Positions 29,401-37,594 of a stretch of DNA of 64,000 nucleotides are shown here, in pieces (the first letter of the stretch is position 1; each line of letters opens with the position of its first letter). The DNA is from Oleiagrimonas sp963817755. Its GTDB lineage: Bacteria > Pseudomonadota > Gammaproteobacteria > Xanthomonadales > Rhodanobacteraceae. The stretch lies in contig CAWFPB010000003.1 of the NCBI GenBank assembly GCA_963817755.1, positions 310,001 through 374,000 on the forward strand, read 5' to 3'. The notes below the pieces were generated by a model. It did no database searches, was not told the origin of the DNA, and was given only the letters and a program-made list of their open reading frames with translations. Made by a program: the position numbers and the translations under genes.

Positions 29401-29530
29401 AGGAAACCTGCGGGAACAGCGCGGTCGGCAGCCCGAGCAGGCTGACGATGCCGCCCGCGGCCAGCAACGCCAGCAGGAACAGGACGGAGCGGCGGTGCGT
29501 CTGCAGCCAGCCGCCGATCCCTCGGGCCAT
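26492..29530 (-). CDS. RND efflux pump inner-membrane subunit
   Basis: Proton-driven RND transporter permease (1012 residues) of a tripartite pump across both membranes. It has twelve membrane helices in two blocks, each with a large periplasmic loop: helix 1 at about 12-30, and helices 2-6 at about 335-540 starting SVIDAILIGIGLAGLVLLVF. Helix 4 holds GLIIDDVIVMIEQI, with the two Asp of the proton relay. In the second block helix 10 reads MVIGIVTEIGIFYFSELR, with Thr-Glu where drug exporters have a Lys. It is thus neither a typical AcrB nor a typical CzcA. The substrate is unknown. The start overlaps the adaptor stop codon by one base. Confidence 0.93.
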   Translation of the reverse strand: MARGIGGWLQTHRRSVLFLLALLAAGGIVSLLGLPTALFPQVSFPRVRLSIDAGSRPAREMMLQVTRPAEQAVRAVPGVRSVFSNTSRGSTDININFDWGHNMIDALLQVESAINRIKPDLPPGTRFTAKRMYPANYTGVVAYSLTSRTQSQVQLRDLARYQMVPFLSSVPGVAKITVQGGLKAEYRVTVDPARLNALGLSIRDVSKALSASNVLTALGRVQDHYKLYLEVSDTRFHSLREIRNTVVRTGASGVVRVSDVAKVSLATAPNYTRITADGKHAVLLNVYQQPGANIIDLSHGLKARLKQFQPQMPKGVSLHQWYNQSILVRVSRNSVIDAILIGIGLAGLVLLVFLRSWKITLVAIIAVPAVLAATMLMLYAFGMTLNIMTLGGMAAAVGLIIDDVIVMIEQIMRQVQESGEHGTERVLAAAREFTHPQIGSSASTIIIFVPLAFLTGVTGAFFKALSLTMAVSLFISFLVALLVVPLLADFLIGREDTEREKHGRFGRAVNRGYTRMMVRLLRKPAWLLAGVVPLLLVAWMAFSHVGSGFMPPMDEGGFILDYLSPPGTSLPETDRLMHQVAAILRKNPYVDTWSRRTGAQLGGGITEPNSGDLFVRLKPNNRPSTSVVMNQIRREVEQQVPGLQVDTAQQIEDEIGDLTAVPQPIDIRLFGNDIHQLRTVARSVAKAIASVKGVVSIQNGVVIAGDSLSIHVDRAKAALEGMSARDITQQLQGDLGGMVTTQVRKGVKYIGVRVWIPKPMRDQTDRIGKLLLRAPDGHMVPVHRVARVKIITGQPELTRYNLKSDVAVTARISGRSLGKTIADVKQVLGRKGLIPKGVYFQLGGLYKQQQKAFRGLMAVFVAAVALVFLLLLFLYESFRISIAILIQPLLAAGAVFIGLWLTGTELDITAMMGMTMVIGIVTEIGIFYFSELRLIDHGQPLPQLLIRAGRNRMRPIVMSALAFALALLPLALDLGRGSGMQQPLAIAIISGLLIQIPLVLLVLPVLYRLLKR

Positions 29531-30573
29531 CAGCGATGGCCTCCCGATGGATGCACCTTCATGCCGTCGGAAAGCTCGTAGTTGCCCGTGGTCACGACGG
29601 AGGCGCCGGCGTGCAGCCTGGGACTGGCCACCGCCGTCCAGTGCGCGGTACGCAGCACGACCTTCACCCGGACCTTGTGCGCCTGGCCGTGGTCGACGGT
29701 GAACAGGTAGCTGCCGCCGCCGTCCGAGAGCACCGCGGAGTGGGGCACGCTCAGCTGGTGGACCGTGCGCACCCGCACCTTGCCCTGCAGCCAGCTTCCG
29801 ATGGTGAGGTTTCGGGCGTTCTTTCCGTCCAGGTCCACCAGGGCGTCGACCAGGTGGGTGGCGGGATCGACCATGCCCTGGATGCGGCTGATCCGAGCGA
29901 CCAGGGTGTGTCCGCGGTCGCCGAACACGGTCGACAGGGAGACGGCGCTGCCGGGTTGGACGCGTGCGGCGTCTTCCGGCTCCAGACCCAGGCGGACCTG
30001 CAGGTGTTGCGCGTCGCCGAGCTCGAGCAGCGGCTGACCGGCCTGCACCACGGCGTCGGGCTGCACCTGGACGCGGGTCACGATGGCATCGTGCGGGGCC
30101 CGGATCTTCAGGGTGCGTCCGGCGGCGCCCTGCTGGCGCAGCGACTGCAGGTCCGCCCGGGCGTTGTCGTACTGCTGCCGCGCGGCGGCCAGGTCGGCAC
30201 GGGTGGCCAGCTTCTGCTGGAACAGGTCCCGGGTCTGCACCCACTTGGCGCGTGCACTGGCCACGCCGTGACGGGCCTTCAGCCACGCGTTGTGGGCCTG
30301 CGGCGTGGGCGTGATCTGGAGCAGGACCTGGCCCTTGCGGACCTTGTCCCCGAGCGTCACGTCCAGGCGGGTCAGGCGCCCCATCTCCAGGGTGCTGACG
30401 GTGCGCACCTCGGCCGGGTCGGCGATGACCTTGCCGTAGGCCGTGAGCGTCTCATGCAGGGCTCGTGTACGGATCGTGCCGGTGACGACGGTGACCGTCG
30501 CCGCCTGCGCGAGGGTCGGCACGATCAGGCAAACGGCAAGGATCAGGCGGAAGCCGCGGTCTTTGCAATTCAT
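29530..30573 (-). CDS. RND efflux periplasmic adaptor subunit
   Basis: Membrane-fusion protein (347 residues) joining the RND permease to the outer-membrane channel. It has a cleavable signal (RLILAVCLIVPTLAQA). A first lipoyl/barrel half follows (TLEMGRLTRLDVTLGDKVRKGQVLLQI), then an alpha-helical hairpin (about 95-150), the returning lipoyl half (IRAPHDAIVTRVQVQPDAVVQAGQPLLELGD), and beta-barrel plus membrane-proximal domains. No His-rich or Met-rich metal-binding tail is present. The start overlaps the outer-membrane gene by 4 bases (ATGA) and its stop touches the permease start, so all three are one operon, transcribed outer channel first. Confidence 0.92.
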   Translation of the reverse strand: MNCKDRGFRLILAVCLIVPTLAQAATVTVVTGTIRTRALHETLTAYGKVIADPAEVRTVSTLEMGRLTRLDVTLGDKVRKGQVLLQITPTPQAHNAWLKARHGVASARAKWVQTRDLFQQKLATRADLAAARQQYDNARADLQSLRQQGAAGRTLKIRAPHDAIVTRVQVQPDAVVQAGQPLLELGDAQHLQVRLGLEPEDAARVQPGSAVSLSTVFGDRGHTLVARISRIQGMVDPATHLVDALVDLDGKNARNLTIGSWLQGKVRVRTVHQLSVPHSAVLSDGGGSYLFTVDHGQAHKVRVKVVLRTAHWTAVASPRLHAGASVVTTGNYELSDGMKVHPSGGHR

Positions 30574-31916
30574 CGGCGTTGGGAACTCTTGCTGTGGTGC
30601 ACGTGGGAAGAAGTGCCCGCCGGGGCCCGGCCCAGCAGGGCGGCCAGCGCCACCTGGCCCCGGACCAGCGTGGCACGGGCCTGCAATGCCTCGATTTCAC
30701 GGGCGATCAGGTTGGTTTGCACCGCGGACCATTCGGCGGCGCTGAAATGGCCGGCGCGGAAGGCGCGCGTCGCCTGCTCGCCCAGCTTGCGCAGGGGCCG
30801 GAGTTGCCGCTTCAGGGCACGCGAGCGGCGCTGGACCTCGCGCAGGCGGGCGTACAGCGCGCGGGCCTGGCTGTCGGCGCTGTCCAGGCGTGCCTGGTAG
30901 ACCGCGTGCAGCTGGTCGCGGGTGGCCCGGGCGATGCGCGCCGTGTTCTGCGCGCGTCCGAACACCGGCAGGTTCAGGCTGATGCCGAAGCCGTCGGTCA
31001 GTACACCGCTGGTGTCCGAGGCGCGGTTGAGGTTGATGCTGATGCCGGGGAACTGGGCCAGCACCGCGGTCCGGAAATCGGCGTCGGCGGCGCGGTATCC
31101 GGCGGCCAGTGCCTGCAGGTCCGGGCGGGTGTCGGGCAGTCGCGCCAGCGCGCGTTCGACCACCGCCTTGCCCGGCAGTGCCCGCGCGCGCGGGGGCTGC
31201 AGGGTGTAGCGGACGGACGGGGCCAGGTCCAGGTCCAGGTTCAGGGCCAGCCGGGTCCGGGCGCGATCCTGCCGGGCCTGGCTCAGTTGCGCCTGGGCCT
31301 GGCTCAGGGTGGTCAGGGCGGCGGCCTGCTGCTGGCGGGTGATGTCGCCCTGGCGCAGTGCCCCGTCCAGGGCATGCTGCTGCTTTTCCAGCGACTGGAC
31401 CTGCCTGGCGAGTAGCGAGGCGCGCTGGCGCGCGTCCCACAGGGCCACGTAGTCGGCCGCGGTCTTCTGGGCCAGGGTCCAGCCCTGCCAGAGAACCTCC
31501 AGGCGCCTTTGCACCAGGCGCTGTCGGGCGGCATCCACGCGGGCGCCATGGGTGAGCAGCGTGCTCAGGTCCTGGGTCCAGCCCACGCTCCAGCCGTTGA
31601 CGAAGCCGGGGGATGTCGGCCGGTCCAGGCTTGCCCCGAACTGCGGGTCCGGCAGCAGGCCGGCCTGGCGCAGCTGCAGGGCACTGACATGGACCTGCAG
31701 GCGGGCCGCCTTGAAGGCCGGGTTGTCCCGCAGGGCCCGCAGCGTGGCCGAGCGCAGGCTCAGCGTTTCCGGCGCATGCCCCGTGGCGGCGCTTTCATGC
31801 GTGCGCCAGTCCGGTGCCCCGGGCAGCGGCCGGGCGTGATAGGCCACGCAGCCCGAGAGAAGGGCCAGCACAAGCCCTGCGATCAGGGCGCTTGGAAGAG
31901 GCTTTTTCATGGACAT
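30570..31916 (-). CDS. TolC-family outer-membrane efflux lipoprotein
   Basis: Outer-membrane channel protein (448 residues from the ATG at 31916; an ATG two codons on at 31910 is an alternative). The N-terminus has a lipoprotein signal with lipobox LLSGC. Two OEP repeats follow, with long Ala/Gln/Arg-rich helices such as LARQVQSLEKQQHALDGALR and LREVQRRSRALKRQLRPLRK, and beta segments such as FGISLNLPVFGRAQ, typical of TolC/CusC/NodT proteins. First gene of the RND operon. The 338 bases upstream contain a Fur-like site about 200 bases from the start. Confidence 0.92.
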   Translation of the reverse strand: MSMKKPLPSALIAGLVLALLSGCVAYHARPLPGAPDWRTHESAATGHAPETLSLRSATLRALRDNPAFKAARLQVHVSALQLRQAGLLPDPQFGASLDRPTSPGFVNGWSVGWTQDLSTLLTHGARVDAARQRLVQRRLEVLWQGWTLAQKTAADYVALWDARQRASLLARQVQSLEKQQHALDGALRQGDITRQQQAAALTTLSQAQAQLSQARQDRARTRLALNLDLDLAPSVRYTLQPPRARALPGKAVVERALARLPDTRPDLQALAAGYRAADADFRTAVLAQFPGISINLNRASDTSGVLTDGFGISLNLPVFGRAQNTARIARATRDQLHAVYQARLDSADSQARALYARLREVQRRSRALKRQLRPLRKLGEQATRAFRAGHFSAAEWSAVQTNLIAREIEALQARATLVRGQVALAALLGRAPAGTSSHVHHSKSSQRR

Positions 31917-32118
31917 GCTGCGGCAATGGCATCGGCAATGGATGGGGCCGGCACGCGCCGGACGCGGTCGCGCCGCGGTGTCGTCCCATGGCCGGACGAT
32001 GGCGTGCACGCGCGGTCCGGGACAACCGCGACGGCACGCCACCGGCGGCACGCGGGCGCGCCATGACGGCCGGTCATCGCCGGTTCGCGATGGGATCGGG
32101 TTTCCAGCATGCCGCTAC

Positions 32119-32141
32119 GCTAATGCGAACCACTTAGTTTC
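32119..32141 (-). promoter_or_regulatory. Fur-like site upstream of the RND operon, in a 338-bp intergenic region
   Basis: The sequence CTAATGCGAACCACTTAG here shares the 12-base core TAATGCGAACCA with the site in the feoA promoter. It also reads as an imperfect inverted repeat (CTAA...TTAG). It lies between the J-domain gene's end (32255) and the RND operon's first gene (31916). The rest of 31917-32254 is GC-rich with no gene that I can support. Iron or other metal control of the pump is an inference from the shared core only. Confidence 0.4.
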
Positions 32142-32254
32142 GGCTTAGTCCGGGCTTGGCCGCCTGGGCAGGGACGGGATGCTGCGGCTGGTTCGGGGTG
32201 CGTCGCCCCCGGGAGGGTGCGCGCAGGTCGCGCATCTGCGTCGATCGTGTTTGG

Positions 32255-33748
32255 TCAGGGGCCGACGACGCGTCTGCGCACGCGCAGGACATGGCGATGC
32301 ATCCACAGGTCCCAGGTCCAGAAGCCGACCGTGGACACCAGGCAAAGTCCGATCAGGATTTCCCGGCCGGTGCGTCCGGCGGACAGGCTGCCCAGGGCCA
32401 GGACCATGCTCCAGACCACGATGCCATGGACCGTTCGGGCGATGTTCGGTGGTTGGTGCAGGCGACGCGTCAAGCGCCGCAAGGACAGCATGAAGGCCAG
32501 CGTCAGCAACGGGACGCCCGTGAGGATCGGCACCGGCAGCATCAGGGTGCAGGCCACGCCGGCTCCGGCCAGCAGCGGGATGAAGGCCAGGCGCAGCCAG
32601 GACCGTCGGGAATGGGTTTGTTCGGGGGCGCTCTGCCAGGCATCGAGGGCCCGGTAACCCATCCACAGCCAGGCCATGCCGAGAGCGGCCAGCACCGTGA
32701 CCGCCACACTCTTGGCCATGAAACCCGCCGTGCCCAGGACCGGATGGCCCGGAGGCAGCACGAACAGCGCGCTGCCCAGGGCCAGCGTCACCAGCACCAG
32801 GAGCGTCCTTATCAGGGTCAGCTGCAGTTGCGTGCGGGTGACTTGGGCCGGCTGGCCCGCCTGCAGCCAGAAGTCGAGCACCCGGCGGTCCATGTCGCCG
32901 GGCAGGACCTGCGGCTCGCCCCCGCTGACCGCGAGGATGAATTGGCGCATGCTGCGCGCATGCCCCGGCAGCAGGGCCATGCGCATCAGTTGCGCACGGC
33001 GGTAGGGCGCGCGCAGGCGCGCGATGCGGCGATCGACGAATTCCACGGAGGCCTTCACGCGGTCGGTGTAGCCCGTCATCTTGCGCAGCCGCATACTGAT
33101 CTCGACCCGGTTCCCGGGCAACATTTCCCAGGCCAGGTGCATGGCCCGGCGCAACCGTTGCAGGGCCAGCGCGTCGTGTCCGGCCAGGGCATGGTCGAGG
33201 TCGAAGAAACGCAGCACGTTGTCCTGGTTCTTCCCGTGCACGGGTGGCACCGTGCGGTAGAGCGTGCGCATGACCTGGGCGCCGACGCGGGCCTTGGCCT
33301 GCAGCGACCACAGCGCCTGGCAGCCTTCGAGCCAGGCTTGCAGGTCGCTTGCGGTGTCCCCGCACGCGTGCTCGATGACGGCCTGGCAGAGCGCTTCCGG
33401 CTCCGGGACGGCCGGATGTGCGTGCGCCGCTTCGTCCGCCACGGCCGCGTCGACTTGCGCCGGCGCCGACGGGCCGGCGGTCGCGGTCGGTCGCGCATCG
33501 GCCGGATCCACGAACTCGCCGGGCTCGGCGGAGGGCACGGCGGGCTGTGCCTGGGGTGCCGATCCCCGGCGTTCGCGCTCCTCGCGTTGCCTGCATAGCC
33601 GAAGCGCGAGCGTGTAGGCCTGGTGGAGTGCCTGGAAGGCTTCCGGATCGTCGTCCGGCCGGGTCGTGCGCAGCTTCCGGGCGTAGGCGCGCTTGATGGT
33701 GGCGAGATCGGCTTCGGCACCCACCCCGAGGGTTTCGAACACCGTCAT
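32255..33748 (-). CDS. J-domain-like membrane protein, partner of the HscC-type Hsp70
   Basis: Protein of 497 residues with an N-terminal J-like domain (about 1-55: VFETLGVGAEADLATIKRAYARKLRTTRPDDD split across two helices), a long acidic/Ala/Pro-rich linker, a helical middle, and four or more membrane helices in the last 190 residues. The HPD tripeptide that stimulates Hsp70 is RPD here, followed by DDPEAFQALHQAY. This layout resembles E. coli DjlB/DjlC, the J-type partners of HscC. The ATG at 33748 overlaps the HscC-like stop by 4 bases, so the two are co-translated. Its likely role is to recruit the Hsp70 to the inner membrane; clients are unknown. Confidence 0.85.
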   Translation of the reverse strand: MTVFETLGVGAEADLATIKRAYARKLRTTRPDDDPEAFQALHQAYTLALRLCRQREERERRGSAPQAQPAVPSAEPGEFVDPADARPTATAGPSAPAQVDAAVADEAAHAHPAVPEPEALCQAVIEHACGDTASDLQAWLEGCQALWSLQAKARVGAQVMRTLYRTVPPVHGKNQDNVLRFFDLDHALAGHDALALQRLRRAMHLAWEMLPGNRVEISMRLRKMTGYTDRVKASVEFVDRRIARLRAPYRRAQLMRMALLPGHARSMRQFILAVSGGEPQVLPGDMDRRVLDFWLQAGQPAQVTRTQLQLTLIRTLLVLVTLALGSALFVLPPGHPVLGTAGFMAKSVAVTVLAALGMAWLWMGYRALDAWQSAPEQTHSRRSWLRLAFIPLLAGAGVACTLMLPVPILTGVPLLTLAFMLSLRRLTRRLHQPPNIARTVHGIVVWSMVLALGSLSAGRTGREILIGLCLVSTVGFWTWDLWMHRHVLRVRRRVVGP

Positions 33749-35436
33749 CCCCTGGACTCCAGTGCGGTCAGGGCGAGATCGAGCTGCTGTCGATGTTCGC
33801 GGATCAGCGATTCGTCCTGGGACTCCAGTGCGGCGCGGAAGTGCATGATCCAATCCTGCAGCTGCTCGCGCGCGTCCAGGTATTCTTCGTACAGGCGCTC
33901 GGCACGGGCCAGCAGGGCGATGTTCTCCTGCTTGCTGCGCGGATGGACCTTGATCGCGTCCAGGGCGGCCAGGCGGGTGCGGATTTCATCCGGGTCGAGC
34001 AGGCCGGGGTTCTGCTCGAGGATCAGTTCGTGGCGCTCGCCGGTCGCCGTCATGGTCGCTTCGACCTGCAGGATGCCGTTGACGTCGTAGGTGAAGCGCA
34101 GGGTCAACGCGTTCTCCTCCGCCGTGAGGCGCTGGTCGAGCTTGATCCGGAGCTGGCCCAGCTTGACGTTGTTCTCGACCATCGGGCTTTCGCCCTGGTA
34201 CACCCCCATGTCCAGGGTTTCCTGATGGTCCTGCACGGGCCGGAAGGACTGCTCGCGACTGACCGGCACCACGCTGTTGCGATGGATGATGGGTGCGAAG
34301 AAGCCGTCCAGCACGCGCCCGCTCTCGTCGCGCCGGGACACGTCCGTGCCCAGCGTGTACGGGCACACGTCGGTGAGGATGACTTCCTCCAGGCGGTGGT
34401 CGCGGGCCTTCATTCCGGCGGCCACGCTGGCGCCCAGGGCGATGGTCCGGTCCGGACTGACGTGGCGCAGCGGCAGGCGACCGAACATGCGCGAAACCAG
34501 CCGCGCGACCAGCGGCATGCGGCTGGCGCCGCCCACCAGCACGATGTCGTCGAGCTGGTCCGGGCGCAGTTGGGCGTCGCGCATGGCGCGTTCGAGCGGC
34601 AAACGCATGCGCTGCACCAGACCCTCGCATTGCTGTTCGAAGGCGTCCCGGTCGATCGTCCAGGCCAGGCGGCGATCGCCCAGGTCCATGTCCAGCGTGG
34701 CCGCATCGGAGGTGCCCAGTGCGCGCTTGAGCGCCTCCAGCCGGCGGCGCAGCTGGCCGCGGCGGCCGGCCGGCATCGCGGCCAGGTCCAGGTCACGGTC
34801 GCGGGCGCATGCGCGTTCGAGTACGTCCAGGAAATCCTCGCCGCCGAGGAAATTGTCGCCGGCGCTGGCGTGCACCTCGACCACGCCCTCGAACATCTCC
34901 AGGACCGACACGTCGAAGGTGCCGCCGCCCAGGTCCAGCACCAGGAAGCGCGAACCGTCCGGTTTTTCCTGCAGGCCGTAGGCCAGTGCCGCGGCCGTGG
35001 GCTCGTTGATCAGGCGCTCGACCCGGATCCCGGCCAGTTCGCCGGCAGTGCGCGTGGCCTTGCGCTGGGCATCGGAGAAGTAGGCCGGTACGCTGATCAC
35101 GGCCTGCTCGATCTTCTCGCCCAGGGCCGCCTCGGCGTCGCTTGTCAGCGAACGCAGGACCAGTGCCGACAGTTCCTCCGGCCGGAACACGCGATCGCCC
35201 AGTCGGACCTCACGCGCGCTGCCCATCCAGCGCTTGAAGCCGGTCACGCTCGATTGCGGATGGCTGACCAGGCGGTCGCGGGCGGCCATGCCGACCAGGA
35301 TGTGGCCGTCCTCGTCGAGGCTGACGGCCGAGGGGGTCAGGTCGTCGCCCAGGGCATTGGGGAACAGGTAGGGTCCCTGGTCGCCGTAGCAACCGATCAG
35401 CGAATGGGTGGTGCCCAGGTCGATCCCGACGATCAT
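33745..35436 (-). CDS. hscC: HscC-type Hsp70 chaperone
   Basis: Specialised Hsp70 of 563 residues, close to the length of E. coli HscC and shorter than DnaK. The nucleotide-binding domain shows VGIDLGTTHSLIGCYGDQ, VPAYFSDAQRKATRTAGELAG split at the usual hinge, FLVLDLGGGTFDVSVLE and VGGASRMPLVARLV. The substrate-binding domain follows from about residue 370. The C-terminal helical lid is short. Coupling with the J-like membrane protein directly downstream supports an HscC/Djl-type system rather than the housekeeping DnaK. The ATG at 35436 is in the normal family position. Confidence 0.92.
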   Translation of the reverse strand: MIVGIDLGTTHSLIGCYGDQGPYLFPNALGDDLTPSAVSLDEDGHILVGMAARDRLVSHPQSSVTGFKRWMGSAREVRLGDRVFRPEELSALVLRSLTSDAEAALGEKIEQAVISVPAYFSDAQRKATRTAGELAGIRVERLINEPTAAALAYGLQEKPDGSRFLVLDLGGGTFDVSVLEMFEGVVEVHASAGDNFLGGEDFLDVLERACARDRDLDLAAMPAGRRGQLRRRLEALKRALGTSDAATLDMDLGDRRLAWTIDRDAFEQQCEGLVQRMRLPLERAMRDAQLRPDQLDDIVLVGGASRMPLVARLVSRMFGRLPLRHVSPDRTIALGASVAAGMKARDHRLEEVILTDVCPYTLGTDVSRRDESGRVLDGFFAPIIHRNSVVPVSREQSFRPVQDHQETLDMGVYQGESPMVENNVKLGQLRIKLDQRLTAEENALTLRFTYDVNGILQVEATMTATGERHELILEQNPGLLDPDEIRTRLAALDAIKVHPRSKQENIALLARAERLYEEYLDAREQLQDWIMHFRAALESQDESLIREHRQQLDLALTALESRG

Positions 35437-35472
35437 GCCGCGTTCCCTGCCGTGAAAAATTCCAGTCTAGCG

Positions 35473-37080
35473 CTACATGCGGAACACGCCGTAGCGCTGC
35501 GGCTCGATCGGTGCGTTCATCGATGCGGAAATGGCCAGGCCCAGCACGCGGCGGGTGTCGGCCGGGTCGATCACGCCGTCGTCCCACAGCCGGGCGCTGG
35601 CGTAGTAGGGGTGACCCTGGCGTTCGTACTGCTCGCGGATCGGCGCCTTGAACTGCGCTTCCTCGTCGGCGCTCCAGTCGCCGCCGCGCGCCTCGATGCC
35701 GTCGCGCTTGACCGTGGCCAGCACGCTGGCGGCCTGCTCGCCGCCCATCACGCTGATGCGCGCGTTGGGCCAGGTCCACAAAAAGCGTGCGCCGTAGGCG
35801 CGGCCGCACATGGCGTAGTTGCCGGCGCCGAAGCTGCCACCGATGATCACGGTGAACTTGGGTACGTGCGAGCAGGCCACGGCGGTGACCATCTTGGCCC
35901 CGTCCTTGGCGATGCCGGCGTTCTCGTATTTCCTGCCGACCATGAAGCCGGTGATGTTCTGCAAAAACACCAGCGGCACGTTGCGCTGGTTGCACAGTTC
36001 GATGAAGTGCGCGCCCTTGAGCGCGCTCTCGGCGAACAGGATGCCGTTGTTGGCGACGATACCCACCGGGTAGCCGTGGATGTGCGCGAAGCCGGTGACC
36101 AGGGTCTTGCCGTAGCGCGCCTTGAACTCGTGGAATTCGGAGCCGTCGACGATGCGCGCGATCACCTCGCGGATGTCGAACGGGCGGCGCGTGTCCTGCG
36201 GGATCACGCCGTACAGTTCCTCGGGCGCGTACTTGGGCTCGAGCGGCTCGCGCAGCGCCAGCGGCATGGCCTTGGTGCGGTTCAGGCTGGCGACGATGTC
36301 GCGGGCGATGGACAGGGCGTGGGTGTCGTTCTCGGCGAAGTGGTCGGCCACGCCCGACTGCGCGGTGTGCACGTCGGCGCCGCCCAGCGCCTCGGCATCC
36401 ACTTGTTCGCCGGTGGCGGCCTTCACCAGCGGCGGGCCGCCCAGGAAGATGGTGCCCTGTTCGCGCACGATGATGGTCTCGTCGCTCATCGCCGGCACGT
36501 AGGCACCGCCGGCGGTGCACGAGCCCATCACCACGGCGATCTGCGCGATGCCCAGCGAGGACAGCCGCGCCTGGTTGTAGAAGATGCGCCCGAAGTGCTC
36601 CTTGTCCGGGAACACCTCGTCCTGCAGCGGCAGGAAGGCGCCGCCCGAGTCGACCAGGTAGATGCAGGGCAGGCGATTTTCCAGCGCCACTTCCTGCGCG
36701 CGCAGGTGCTTTTTCACCGTCATCGGGAAATACGTGCCGCCCTTGACCGTGGCGTCGTTGGCCACGATCACCACTTCCTGGCCGGACACCCGGCCGATGC
36801 CGGTGAGCAGGCCGGCCGCGGGCGCGGCGTCGTCATACATGCCGTGCGCGGCCAGGGCGGAAAGCTCCAGGAACGGCGCGCCGGGGTCGAGCAGGGCGCG
36901 GATACGCTCGCGCGGAAGCAGCTTGCCGCGTGCCAGGTGCTTCTCGCGGGCGCGCTCGCCGCCACCCTCGCCGACGCGGCCCAACTGCTGCTTGAGATCC
37001 GAGACCAGGCCACCCAGGACCTCGGCGTTGGCACGGAAGTCGTCGGATCGGCTGTCGATGCGGGTATCGATGACGGGCAT
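35473..37080 (-). CDS. liuB: Methylcrotonyl-CoA carboxylase carboxyltransferase (beta) subunit
   Basis: Carboxyltransferase chain (535 residues) that moves CO2 from biotin to an acyl-CoA; 3-methylcrotonyl-CoA is the likely substrate. It has the MCC-beta opening ARGKLLPRERIRALLDPGAPFLELS, the acyl-CoA-binding half with LVDSGGAFLPLQDEVFPDKEH, and GSCTAGGAYVPAMSDE. The biotin-binding half has NITGFMVGRKYE, GGSFGAGNYAMCGRAY and WPNARISVMGGEQAA. The FMVGRKYE and PNARISVMGGEQAA segments favour MCC over propionyl-CoA carboxylase. The alpha chain is 20 kb away on the same strand, unlike the usual liuABCDE order. The ATG at 37080 begins at the family start. Confidence 0.92.
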   Translation of the reverse strand: MPVIDTRIDSRSDDFRANAEVLGGLVSDLKQQLGRVGEGGGERAREKHLARGKLLPRERIRALLDPGAPFLELSALAAHGMYDDAAPAAGLLTGIGRVSGQEVVIVANDATVKGGTYFPMTVKKHLRAQEVALENRLPCIYLVDSGGAFLPLQDEVFPDKEHFGRIFYNQARLSSLGIAQIAVVMGSCTAGGAYVPAMSDETIIVREQGTIFLGGPPLVKAATGEQVDAEALGGADVHTAQSGVADHFAENDTHALSIARDIVASLNRTKAMPLALREPLEPKYAPEELYGVIPQDTRRPFDIREVIARIVDGSEFHEFKARYGKTLVTGFAHIHGYPVGIVANNGILFAESALKGAHFIELCNQRNVPLVFLQNITGFMVGRKYENAGIAKDGAKMVTAVACSHVPKFTVIIGGSFGAGNYAMCGRAYGARFLWTWPNARISVMGGEQAASVLATVKRDGIEARGGDWSADEEAQFKAPIREQYERQGHPYYASARLWDDGVIDPADTRRVLGLAISASMNAPIEPQRYGVFRM

Positions 37081-37170
37081 GGCGATGGGGCTCGATGAGG
37101 AGCGGGCATGATACGTCGCGCCGCACCCCGTCCCCAAATGGCCGGATGCATGCATGGCCTCGGCCGAACA

Positions 37171-37202
37171 TAAAAAAACCGGCCGCATGCAGCGGCCGGT
37201 TC
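37171..37202 (-). terminator. Terminator of the small lipoprotein gene
   Basis: Hairpin ACCGGCCGC / GCGGCCGGT with loop ATGCA; on the minus strand it is followed by a run of seven T. It lies 24 bases past the lipoprotein stop codon and before liuB. Confidence 0.88.
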
Positions 37203-37225
37203 ATGTCGTGCATAGGGACTCGAGC

Positions 37226-37594
37226 CTACTTGTTCGAGTCCATGGCGTCCTTGGCCTTGTCTTTCATGGTGTTCGCGGCGTCGGTGGCCTTGGCCTTCAT
37301 GGCGTCCATCTTGTCGCCCGCCTTCTGCATCATCGCGCTGGCGGCGCTGGCCGGGGCGCTGGCGGCCTCGGCCGGGGCGCTGGATGCGGGGGCGGCACTG
37401 GTTCCGGAAGCCTCGGGCTTCATGTCAGCAGACTGGTCGGCGCTCTTGGCAGCGTTGTCTTGCGCCTGCTGCGCCGCCTGTTGCGGCTGGTCGGCCGCCT
37501 TCTGTGCCTGGTCGGCTCCATTGTGTCCGCCGTTGCTGCAGGCGGCCAGGAGCGCGACCAACGCGCCGGCGAGTAGGGTACGCGTGTACTTCAT
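37226..37594 (-). CDS. Small Ala/Lys-rich lipoprotein
   Basis: The 122-residue product has a lipoprotein signal (lipobox LLAAC, Cys19), then a Gln/Ala-rich helix-prone region (AQKAADQPQQAAQQAQDNAA), an Ala/Ser/Pro linker, and a C-terminal repeat-like amphipathic helix (KAGDKMDAMKAKATDAANTM and KDKAKDAMDSNK). The pattern of small membrane-anchored helical lipoproteins suggests an envelope-stress or cell-wall role, but no specific function is supported. A strong AGGAGA site precedes the ATG, and a terminator follows, so it is probably an abundant monocistronic transcript. Confidence 0.85.
   Translation of the reverse strand: MKYTRTLLAGALVALLAACSNGGHNGADQAQKAADQPQQAAQQAQDNAAKSADQSADMKPEASGTSAAPASSAPAEAASAPASAASAMMQKAGDKMDAMKAKATDAANTMKDKAKDAMDSNK

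Noticed and set aside
26300..29581. Very long open frame on the plus strand opposite the RND permease
   Set aside because: Antisense artefact of high-GC third-position bias; its translation is low-complexity His/Gln/Arg-rich and shows no family, while the minus strand encodes a complete RND protein. The same holds for long antisense frames at 13543-16809 and 33793-37098.
35473..37080. Propionyl-CoA carboxylase beta subunit
   Set aside because: Segments NITGFMVGRKYE and PNARISVMGGEQAA and the liu context fit methylcrotonyl-CoA carboxylase better, though substrate cannot be proven by sequence alone.
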